64,000 nucleotides of DNA from Humulus lupulus (Eukaryota; Streptophyta; Magnoliopsida; Rosales; Cannabaceae). The stretch lies in the NCBI RefSeq assembly GCF_963169125.1, contig NC_084797.1, positions 88,693,868-88,757,867 of the forward strand. The letters are read 5' to 3'. A model generated the notes under the pieces. That model ran no database searches, was not told the DNA's origin, and saw only the letters and a list, made by a program, of their open reading frames with translations. How positions within the stretch are numbered: position 1 is the stretch's first letter; each line of letters begins with the position of its first letter. Positions 11,111 through 20,464 of the stretch are shown in pieces. Both the position numbers and the translations under genes were made by a program.

Positions 11111-13720
11111 ATGGAAACATTAGTTTCAAGCTACTGTTCCACCATTGTTTCCGGCAAGAAGAAAATGCCAAGATGTTCAAAGCGACTGAGGGAGCCACGA
11201 GAGGTAGAGGTTCACCTGAACGGAGTCCAGCTGAAGGCCTCCATGAAGGATGCTCCTCCACCCAGAGACGTGGAGCACCCGAAGGACCCTGAGGTTCACG
11301 GAGGTGAAAGAGTGGCCTCGTCACCGGCTGCTCCACCTGGAGAAAGTCCTCCAAGAGCACCACTGGGAAATGCTAATGAGTTCCCTCCTCCAAAACCACT
11401 GCAGGTACAGAACTCCGGCAGGTAGGACCCGGGCCCTTCTGCCCGTAGGCATGATAAGCACCCCCGGGTCCATTCCGTGAGCTCGAGTTTGAAATCTCGG
11501 TTTTATGAAGAGGAAATACGTGAGCTCCACCGTAAGAACCAAAGGTTGGAAACCACCTTGGAGAACATGCAAGAAGTCCTGAACGGCCTGTTGTAGGGTA
11601 AGTCGAGCGTGACCTTGCCTAAGAGGAAGGAGAAGGGAAAGGATGGGGTGGAGACCACTGTACCGTTAGATGATGGGAGAACCCGACACTCAACCAGTAA
11701 CACCCCCCAAGAAAAGCAACGTGAGCACCCTGAACCTCCTAAGCAGGCCCAGAAACCAGCGCCGAGGACCAACGCTGCCTCTCGCAATGAGGACAAGGTC
11801 ACCTCTAAAAGAACACCCTCAGACTTACGGGAGGAGCTCAATAAAAAGAGGGCGGGCAAGGGGACCACGCCCCCTGTGGCGCCTCGAGAATTCAAGGGAA
11901 AGGCGGATCTTAGCCCGTCCGCTTTGAGGGACACTCTAAGCAAGAGGAGGCAGGACCTGGACACGGAGATGAGGAGCCTGCGAAGCAAGATCGTCACTGC
12001 ATCAGGTGGCCAGGTCTTTGAGGGAGAATTCGACCATGAGTCACCCTTCGTCAGGGAGATCCAGGCCATCAGGCTCCCTGCCAACTTTAAAGAGCCCCAC
12101 ATGACCCCCTACGAAGGAGACACGGATCCAAAATATCATCTAGATACATTTAATGACCTGATGAAGCTGAGGGGAATTGGCTGCGGGGTGCGATGTCATT
12201 GCTTCGCTGTCACCTTAAGAGGACCTGCCTACAAATGGTTCAGGAGGCTTAGACCAGGGTCCATCCGATCTTGGCAGCAACTTTCTGATGAATTCCTCCA
12301 GCAGTACCACGCCATGCGAGATTACACAATGCCAGGCACCAGCCTCGCCAATGTGAATCAAGGAGAAAATCAGAGTTTGAAGAGCTATATCCACCGGTTC
12401 AATATGGAGGCGGCTAAGGTAGGGAGCCTGACCCGCCGAGAGCTGAAAATGGCCATCACCGCTGGAGTACGCCCAGGGAGCAAGTTATGGGATAACATGC
12501 TCAAGAGAGAGGTCACGGACTTGGATGATTTCTACAAGCGGGCACAAAAGTACATTCGCGTGGAGGATGGTCACAAAAACCTTAAAGCTGGAAAAGGCCC
12601 ATCGCCCCCGAAACCTTCTGCCCAGGAAAACCAAAGTAGTGCCAAGAAGAAGGGTGTATATGAGGGAACGAGGGATGATCGTCCCCGGAAGCACCAACAC
12701 TCTGGCGAGCGCATACAGAGCCCCTATACTTTTTACACAGACCTCACCCATGCGAGAGAGGGTATTTTTGTTACGAACGAAAACCGGGTCCCTTTTAAAA
12801 GGCCCCCGCCAATAAAAAAGGATCGGTCTAAAAGAGACCTGGGCAAGTATTGCCAATATCACAAGGATATCGGCCACACCACCGCGGAGTGCAGCCATTT
12901 GAAGGTGGAAATCGAGGAGCTCATCCGCCGGGGACATTTGGGCAGATATGTGCGCAAGGAGAACCAAAGGCCAGAAGAAGGAGAGTCCCCTCCGGGGGCA
13001 CGAGGGGTGGCCCCAAAAGTGCAGGGAGAGGTCAGGACCATCTTTGGAGGACCAGGAGTCGGAGGCGATTCAAGAAATGGGCGAGACAAGTACGCCAAGG
13101 AGGCTAGACGAAGTCCACCACCTTGTGTTTTAAGTTTGGAGCAGCGCCCCCCGAAGAGCTTCAAAGGCGAGAATGACTCAATAACTTTCACTGAAGAAGA
13201 TTCACAAGGGGTGCGTTTCCCTCATAATGACCCCCTGGTGCTAACCGCCCAGCTTGCTAACATGAGGGTACGTCGGGTCATGGTGGATAACGGGAGCTCT
13301 GTGGACATTTTGTATCGACCAGCACTGGAGAAGATGGGGTTGAGCCTCCGTCACCTAAAACCTTGCACTATGAATTTGTATGGGTTTACGGGAGATTCGA
13401 TGCAACCCCTAGGGACAATCGAATTAGCCCTCACCATGGGGGAGCAACCCAAGCAAACCACCATAATGGCTAACTTTGTCGTGGTGGAGTGCACCTCAGC
13501 CTTCAATGCGGTATTAGGGAGACCCTCTCTGAGAGAATTGAAGGTGATAACTTCTGTGTATCACCTAGCTATGAAATTCCCAACCCCTGGGGGAGTAGCA
13601 TGCGTGAAAGGGGAGCAGAAGGAAGCGAGGGAATGCTATAACATGTCCCTCCGCGCAGCCACCAAACCATCTATACCAATGACAATGGCTGTGTATGATG
13701 GAGCGACCCACACAAGTTAG
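11111..13720 (+). CDS. gag-pro: Tat-A gag-protease polyprotein (two in-frame TAG stops)
   Basis: Encodes the structural (gag) protein and aspartic protease of a retrotransposon. The first ATG after the primer site is 11111, and the same frame runs to 13720, interrupted only by TAG at 11423-11425 and 11594-11596; from 11597 it is open for over 700 codons. The gag capsid-type domain lies at about 12110-12560 (YKWFRRLRPGSIRSWQQLSD). A zinc knuckle lies near 12850-12895 as CQYHKDIGHTTAEC, with His in place of the second Cys. The protease lies near 13210-13600, active site VDNGSSVDILY and later LYGFTGDS and FNAVLGRPSL. The frame stops shortly after the protease; no polymerase follows. It is much better preserved than the other gag genes in the window. 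Confidence 0.85.
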
Positions 13721-13790
13721 ATCTTTACAAGATTGGACCCACGGGTTACGGAGCCTCTCAAGAAGTACTACCAGCAAGGCTTCAGGCATC
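13721..13790 (+). pseudogene. Integrase C-terminal stub of Tat-A
   Basis: Directly after the gag-protease stop the other frame reads DPRVTEPLKKYYQQGF. This resembles the extreme C-terminus of Tat integrases (PRYWN..HLKKYYQ), with the tail KKYYQQ intact. It shows that sequence between protease and integrase tail was deleted rather than never present. Tat-A2 carries the same join. Confidence 0.6.
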
Positions 13791-14700
13791 AGGACCAAAA
13801 GAACCTATGTTTAGTTTGTTCTTTGTTGTTTTAGCTTAAGCAAGTAAGAATCAAAGAGGCTACCTAGGTAACCTCCTAGTTAGATGTAACCCCCTTTTTT
13901 TATTTACAAAGTCAGTTGTAAACCGCATGTTATGAATGAAACTGTTTGCAACTTCATGTGTTATTTTTCTTCGCTACGCGGGCATCAGCCAAAGTGTCAG
14001 CCGAAATAAATTTCACCAAACACTTGGGGGGCAGGACAGGAGGCAATAACATGCAGCTAGCGAGGGGAACCTAAAAAGGGCCCTCTAACGGAGGATCCTA
14101 AAAAGGACCCCTCGCCCTCCTAAAAAGGAGACTCCTAAAAAAGAGGCTCCTAAAAAAGACCCTCTAATAGGGGATCTTAAAAAGGGCCCTCCATCAGGAG
14201 GAAGTGGCCCGTGAAGACAAAGCAAGCAACAAGCAGGAGAACCCAAAGAAGGACCCCTTGCACCGGGATCCTATGCACCAGGAGGATCCTAAAAAGGGCC
14301 CTCCATCAGGAGGACCCAAAAGGGACCATGGCCCTAGAAAGGACCCTTTAATGGGAGGTCCTAGAAGGACCCCTTATATCGGGGCCTTAGGCGAAGTACT
14401 TAAATACAGAAAACAGGGAGAGGACCTTGGAAGGCACCCCTTGGGTTTACAAGGATTAGCTACCCTTGTGAACATCAAGGAGGCCAAAAGGTCTTACGAA
14501 AGAAAAATATATAGTGACAACACTAATAAGTCTAGAGCGGCCACCAAGCCGTCTAGCCAAAAAGGGTCCTAAAAGAGACCCTTGCAAAAATAGTACTATG
14601 CATAATGACGAGAGGGACGCTTCTCGCAAAAAATAATAAGCGCGCGCAAGAATATATAAAAGGATAGCTAGGACCCAAGGGGTCAAAATATCCTTATAAG
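13791..14700. other. Tat-A spacer with short degenerate repeats
   Basis: Non-coding. From about 14060 to 14580 it holds many imperfect copies of a 12-20 bp motif around 'ggatcctaaaaagg(g/a)ccct'. The same motif, inverted, is found in the Tat-A2 spacer near 3700-4250. The open frame at 14204-14572 is produced by these repeats and resembles no protein I know. Confidence 0.6.
13989..14031 (+). other. Hairpin plus G-run, internal site of Tat-A
   Basis: CCAAAGTGT (13989-13997) can pair with ACACTTGG (14020-14027), one base bulged. The 3' arm runs into six G (14026-14031). It sits between the integrase stub and the antisense gene, at the same place as the hairpins of Tat-B, Tat-C and Tat-G. Confidence 0.6.
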
Positions 14701-14705
14701 AGTAA

Positions 14706-15355
14706 TCAAGGGGCACCAAAAGAGGTCCCAGTGAACCCTTTCACATGGGCTCCCAAGGACCTCCAGCCTGGTAAATAAAAGAGGGGAACCAACCAAACCC
14801 CATCATACAGGCTCAAAATGGCCTCGAATGCAGTAGAATAAGAGACACTCCACATGGCCGCTTGAGCGACGGCATGCTCACCAAAAGAAGAGAAATCAAA
14901 ATTAGGATCCTGCCTCCATACGTTGTAAAGGGCACTGTCTATGGACCTGTACTCAATGATAGTCTTCTCTGCCTCCAAGGAAGCACTTCTCTCCTGCAAG
15001 GGGTCTTGGTAACCTCGACTTCGTCCCTTGCAGTTTGGAGTTCGACCCTGATAGACTCGACTTCGGCCTCTAAATAAGTAACCCTCTCCTGCGACACTGT
15101 CACGATATCCTTGGTCGCTTGGAGTTTGCTCTTCAGGATGGTAACTTGGTCCTTCAGCTCCTTGGCCTTGGCAACCGCCTTCAGCTTCCTCCTCGACGAG
15201 GTGGCAAGTTCGGCCCGAACCTTCTTTAGCTCAGACTAGGTTTTCTCAAGCTCTTTCTCGAGCTCCTGGACCCGGGCTATAAGGCAGTCCCTCTCAGCAA
15301 TAGACGCAGAGAGGTTGCTAGATGAGTCGGGAAACAGTAGGGCCACAGTATTGGC
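14706..15355 (-). pseudogene. Antisense gene of Tat-A, C-terminal coiled-coil exon
   Basis: On the minus strand a frame starts after a splice-acceptor-like TTTTTGCAG at 15356 and encodes a long coiled coil rich in Glu, Lys, Leu and Arg. One TAG interrupts it near 15238. It ends with the tail motif ALYNVWRQDPNFDFSSFG (about 14870-14930), conserved in the antisense genes of the other Tat elements, and continues to about 14706. The acceptor matches the third intron of the Tat-B antisense gene. The N-terminal Transposase_28 part is absent from Tat-A. Function unknown. Confidence 0.65.
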
Positions 15356-15454
15356 CTGCAAAAATATACCAAAAGGATGTATTAGTCTCCAAATAGATAC
15401 CCCAAGAAATTAGCCCATACATAAAAAAATAAAAAATAAAAAACTATGGAAAAA

Positions 15455-15525
15455 GTGAGGTGATGGGGGATTGAACCCCTTACCTCTTGAAGGGTTCTCT
15501 AAACCACTATGCCAAGGAAGTAAGG
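15455..15525 (-). other. tRNA-like sequence (SINE-head-like) beside the Tat-A antisense exon
   Basis: On the minus strand TGGCATAGTGG (15514-15504) fits the A box and GGTTCAATCCC (15477-15467) fits the B box of an RNA polymerase III internal promoter. A weak stem with a 7-base loop lies between them. An A/T tract follows on the left (15421-15446). No full cloverleaf acceptor stem forms, so it is not a functional tRNA gene; a tRNA-derived SINE head or tRNA pseudogene is the best reading. Confidence 0.45.
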
Positions 15526-15576
15526 TGGAAATATTAAGCCACGCATGAAGGCCTACTTATAAGAACTAAGGTGAAT

Positions 15577-15622
15577 AGTCTACAAGAGCACCTAAAGGTA
15601 CTCTTCTAGACTGGGGGGGAAG
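15577..15622 (+). other. Hairpin plus polypurine tract before the Tat-A 3' LTR
   Basis: AGTCTACAAGAGCACC (15577-15592) pairs with GGTACTCTTCTAGACT (15597-15612) at 14 of 16 positions around a TAAA loop. The 3' arm is followed without a gap by seven G (15613-15619), then AAG and the LTR at 15623. The G-run is the polypurine tract that primes plus-strand DNA synthesis. Confidence 0.75.
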
Positions 15623-16168
15623 TGTTGATGCTCAAAATCTCACCAAGGGAAAATATGAGATCGATGGCATGAAGCCCCCATTTACACGACATAGAAGCCA
15701 TGGCCTTGCTCGGCCACGCTCGGACACCAGATGGCCTCGCTCGGCCATGCCCCCACGCACCAGGTGGCCTCGCTCGGCCACGCCCTCACGCCTGGTGGCC
15801 TCGCAAATATGGGCACGCATCATCTAGGCCCAAATGGCCTCGCCCATGCCCATGGAGTGGCCTCTCCATCTAGACCCCGTGGTGGCCTCGCCCATACCCA
15901 CGGAGTGGCCTGGCCATCTAGGCCCCGTGGTGGCCTCGCCCATGCCCACGGAGTGGCCTCGCCATCTAGGCCCTGTGGTGGCCTCGCCCATGCCCACGGA
16001 GTGGCCTCGCCATCTAGGCCCCGTGGTGGCCTCGCCCATGCCCACGGAGTGGCCTCGCCATCTAGGCCCCGCCATGGCCTCGCCCATGCCCACGGAGTGG
16101 CCTCGCCATCTAGGCCTCATGGTGGCCTCGCCCATGCCCACGGAGTGGCCTCGCCATCTAGGCCCCGT
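15623..16168 (+). repeat. Tat-A 3' LTR, truncated
   Basis: Its first 200 bp match the 5' LTR start closely. It then holds about seven copies of the 48-bp unit (15836-16168) and breaks off within the array. The rest of the LTR, about 700 bp or more including the TATA region, is missing. Confidence 0.85.
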
Positions 16169-17591
16169 GTTAATAATCTCTTTTTTTGATGGATTTGTTT
16201 AGAATGGCTTAGGCTCGATTATATTTAGCAATGACATTATTCTGTATATCTTCTGCCATATTGAATTATCTCAATTTCTTTGTAGGCTTGGTTGACATTT
16301 CAGATTGTTAAGGCTCAAGCTCAATTAGATTTAGGTATCTCAATTGTCTTATAATATTGATCTTTTGTCTTGCACTATAATTTTAAGGTAAATGTTGAAA
16401 AAGTAGAGAGAAGTGACATTCTAAACATTTCTAAAATCTAATATTTTTTTTTATGGATTTTGCCAACCCGCATTTTTGTTTTTGAAAGGTTCCAAGCTAC
16501 ATTATTGTGCTAGTTCCTTAACTATTCAGGTTACATAATGGTTAATTTGAGTATCATGGAGAATAGCTTTTAGTTGCACTTTGCTCATGAATGAGAGGGG
16601 AAAGAAAAAATATATTTAATTTTAATGACTTTAAAAATTTCATACCTTTGTATTCTTCGTAGTATACCATCATTTAGTAGTAATTTGTGGACAATACGAT
16701 ATTAGAAATGCCTAGTTTTTTATTCTTATTGTAGAATGCCTCTTCTCTTTTCTGTAACATGTGTTCATGAGCTGATATGCATGCACTCATCCACAATCGT
16801 CCATGATTATATGCTAGCACAAACTCAAAAGTGCATCTAGATCATTTTTATTGTTCTGTTTACTTAGAAATTTCAAGTTTCACGAATTTTATGTTATTTT
16901 CCATTTCAATATAGGGCTGATCAAAATAAGGGACCACTAATGTCATATGAATAAATAGGATGTTTTTTTAATGCATAAGAACATTTGTATCTAAATAAGA
17001 CAAAATTTCATTTAACAATAAAGATTTGAATGCATAACGCTAGTTTGGAGACATGGAATTGTAGATGAAGGTGATATAATATTTGGTTTGAAGTATATAT
17101 AGTATAAATGATTTGGATGCATGCTTCATCTTCTATTATTTTATTTTTAATTTTTCTGTCTAGGAGTCGAGTGACCTGGATTTTTTTTACTTTGGTTCTT
17201 AATTTGATTCTTGCATTGAGCAATATTGTTATCATCATTCTTTTCAGAGGGCTTTTCTTTAAATTTAGTGACTAGAATAGTTGAAATTTGACATAAATTT
17301 AATTTATGGTGATTGGTATTTAGTGGTTATATGCTCCCAATATTATCTAAAGTCATAACCAGTTTCAATGTCTTCGATTGGGTATAAGACTTTTGGTTTG
17401 TGTATGTGTAACTATAAGAGGAACATCAAAAGAGAAGGAGACTGCATTTTTAATGTCATTGATGTGGGATTTTTCTATAGATTTGCAGCTTGACTAGGAT
17501 TTGATTTGTGAATTTGTCTTGAAGATATTGAATCACGAAGTCTGTATTTTCAAGGGGAACAAGGATACAGAATAAAATGAGGAATAACAAA
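16169..17591. other. CACTA internal sequence between Tat-A and Tat-B
   Basis: AT-rich, with no protein I recognise on either strand. It continues directly at 29251 once Tat-B is removed. Confidence 0.5.
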
Positions 17592-18182
17592 TGTTATCAA
17601 AAAAATAGGCACGAATGACGTGGCAAGTGATTCCCGGACACGTGGCTGACACTTGGCGGAATTTTGCTAGGGTATCGACCAGAAGAGATACTGCAAGCAA
17701 AAGGCAGCTGAAGCTTACCTGATACCAGTATGGTCGCAGGTTCCGCATGCCTCATGATACTTTTATAAAGATCTTAGTCAATCTTGAAATTGACTCCCTT
17801 GATTTCCTGAGTATCCTATTATTTAGGAAAGAATATCTTTAACAAATTAATGTAATCCCCCTTGAGCCTATAAATAGAGAAAGATAGCTCAAGGAAAGGA
17901 CTTTTGGCTTTCAAATTATTGGAGACTAGAGTAATTCTTTTTGATATATTGTCTTGTTCTTCAGAGGTTGGTGAAACTCATTGAACCCTAGTTCTTTGAT
18001 CACTCCTTTGAATCCTATATCAATAACAATTCAAGTGGATGTAGGTTATTACCAGATTCTGGGGCCGAACCACTATAAACTTTGGTGTTCCTTATTGTTT
18101 TCGTCTTGATATTCTTTACAACGTGTTTGTCCACATCAAGCCTATTTGACTCCGTGTCAGTTGGCCAAAATCAGGGTCAACA
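17592..18182 (+). repeat. Tat-B 5' LTR
   Basis: 591 bp, begins TGTTATCAAAA and ends GGGTCAACA. A TATA box candidate (TATAAATA) lies at 17869-17876. The boundary is followed by TTTTGGTGCTTTCATTGAG, the sequence usual downstream of Tat LTRs. Confidence 0.95.
17869..17876 (+). promoter_or_regulatory. Probable LTR promoter TATA box of Tat-B
   Basis: TATAAATA, preceded by CTTGAGCC and followed by a purine-rich stretch. The same box is at 28937-28944 in the 3' LTR. Confidence 0.5.
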
Positions 18183-18229
18183 TTTTGGTGCTTTCATTGA
18201 GAGCTTGCTACATTATCGTTAAAAGATCA

Positions 18230-20464
18230 ATGGCGAAAACTACCTGGAAAACCGGATAGGTGGCCGGCGCTACACCATCTAACCCGCCTCCTCCTCCTCC
18301 CAACGTGGCTGAGGATGAGCCACATTTGGAATTTGATGAGGAAGAAATGGACGACGCGACGCTGAAAAGTACCCTAGGGGTATTGCAGGAGGAGCTGGCC
18401 AATCTGAGGGCCGCCCAGAAAAGTGCTGCTGCAATCATGGCGCGGCAGCAACAAGAAATTGAACGGCAGTGCTTGGAGCTGAGTGAAAGGCAGGCGGAGA
18501 TGTACCGTCGCCAGAGGGAGGCCATGGCAGCCCTCGAGGAAGCCTTACAATTGGCTAGGAATTAGGATTCACCTGCCTCGCAGCCTGATCAACCCGCGAA
18601 TGGGCCACCCCACAGGGGTCCCAATCCTAGCCCGCCTATCTAACCCACGAGCCCCCAAAGGCCCGAGCAGCCACCGGCGCCTCAGGACGATGTCCCGCTA
18701 GGAGACCCTGAAGCACAGTCTCCATCCCAAACTGGTCGCGGTAATCCCCCGCAGTAGAGGCAGAATAGGACTAGGCAGCAGCCTCGTCGTCCTAGACACC
18801 ATAGGGGCGACGAGCCAAACCTTCCGAGCAGAGGAAAACGTCCTCCTAGAAACAGGAGGAACTCAGAGTTTGGCTCTGCGGTTCGAGGCCCCCCATGGCA
18901 TGATAATGCACGGGGACCTAACGACCAGCGCAGACCACCCTCTAATGCTCGGGAGGTTCCAGTCTGGGAAGGCAATCGAGGGAACAGTTAATCCCACCAT
19001 AGCCAATCAAGATTCAGAGATGGCCATGGTTATAATGAGGCCGACTCAGGCAGAGGGAATGTTGGTCAGAGGAATGAGGAAAGAGGTGGAGGCAGGAGCC
19101 AGCCACCTCAAGATGACCAACCCGATAGACGGGATGCTGGGGGGCAGCCCAAACAAAATAACGTCTTCGACCGGCTCGGATCTAGCGAGCAACGGAGGAG
19201 AGATGAGGACTTAAGAGATATACTCAACGATCTCCGCGAGCGGCACGGCGAGTACGTCCCCCCAGCACCAGAGGCCACGGCGATTCCTGGCACTGTACAG
19301 GCCCAGATAGATGGCCTTAACCAGGAAGTACAGCAGCTGGTCGAGGGAAGAACATCTTACATCGACCACGATAGGAGGAAAGGCAGTCCTTTCGTCCAGA
19401 GGATAGCTATGGCAGAAACTCCTCGAAAGTTTAAAATGCCTACGCTTCCAAACTTTGATGGGTATGGTGACCCGGTATCTCACGTCAACAAGTTTGAGAT
19501 ACAAATGGACATTCAGAAAATGTCTGAAGACGCTCGATGCAGGATCTTCCCTGCAACACTTTCTGATGCCGCACATGAGTGGTTTTTTAAGTTCCCTCCT
19601 GCAAGTATAGTTTCCTGGGAAATGTTCGTAAAAGAGTTTTACGGACAGTTCTACGCGGGTCGTGTGCACCTGACTGAGGCAAACCAGCTGGTTGAAATAT
19701 GCCAGCAAGATGGAGAACCACTGAAAGACTACGTCCAGCGCTTCATGCGAGCAGCCGCTGGAGCAAAAATAGTGGGAGACGAAGGCAAAATGATGGCCAT
19801 AACCACAGGGGTTAAGCGCCGCACTCCTCTCTGGAACAGCCTCCGAAAACATGGGGTTAGAAGTACCCAGGAATTCTGGGATCGGGCTGATCGATACATC
19901 AAGCTCGAAGATGCCATCGCCGACGAAGGAAAGCCCCCAGGCAAGGATAAGGGGACTACCGAGCCTGCCAAAGCTGCCAATGGGTCCAAGCCCAATGGCA
20001 ACGGCAAAGGCAACGGGAACGGCAATGACAATGGTAAGAATGGGGGGAAACGGCCACACAATGAGCCTTCCACCTCTAACAATAAACGAGCCAAGGGTAA
20101 CCGTTATGAACCTCGGTTCACTAACTATACTGCCCTAGTTGAGTCTCGGTGAGAAGTTTATCAGGCCACGAGTTCCAGCGTGCCTTATAAGAAGCCTGCC
20201 CCCATTCGAAAGGATATTTCGAAAAGAGACACTACCAAGTTCTGTCATTATCATAACGACTACGGACATGATACCAACAAATGCAACCAGCTGAAGGATG
20301 AGATCGAGTTCCTTATTAGACAAGGACAATTGAGAAGATATATACGGGCCTTGGGAAATTCCCAGCGAGAAGCTCCAGGTGGCAACGAGCAAGCGCCCAC
20401 ACGCCAACGCTCACCACCTTTGCAGCCTGACCCCGTGACTGGCACATTGTTAACCATCTGTGGG
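18230..20464 (+). pseudogene. gag: Tat-B gag (several stops)
   Basis: The frame opens at ATG 18230 (MAKTTWKTG) but meets TAG at codon 10, with further stops near 18563, 18641, 18756, 18990 and at 20150. Between them are a Pro-rich N-terminus, a coiled coil (18340-18560), an Arg/Gly/Asn-rich basic region (18700-19180), and a capsid-type domain at 19420-19920 (EWFFKFPPASIVSWEMFVKE). A zinc knuckle follows near 20240-20285 as CHYHNDYGHDTNKC, with His at the second Cys position. A one-base loss in a G-run near 20461-20464 moves the downstream protease into another frame; the other copies are open there. Confidence 0.9.

Larger units (their letters stand above)
9729..16168 (+). mobile_element. Tat-A, non-autonomous Ty3/Gypsy Tat element with truncated 3' LTR
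   Basis: The order is 5' LTR, primer-binding-site-like sequence, gag-protease, integrase tail stub, spacer, antisense gene fragment, polypurine tract, partial 3' LTR. No reverse transcriptase, RNase H or integrase core is present. The 3' LTR stops abruptly inside its tandem array at about 16168, where AT-rich CACTA sequence resumes, so no target duplication can be read. The 5-bp left flank is TATCT. Confidence 0.85.

Noticed and set aside
11597..13720. Long open frame as a host protein gene
   Set aside because: Capsid-type domain, zinc knuckle and aspartic protease flanked by LTR and primer-site sequence show it is retrotransposon gag-protease.
15455..15525. Functional tRNA gene
   Set aside because: A and B boxes are present but no acceptor stem pairs and the anticodon arm is poor.
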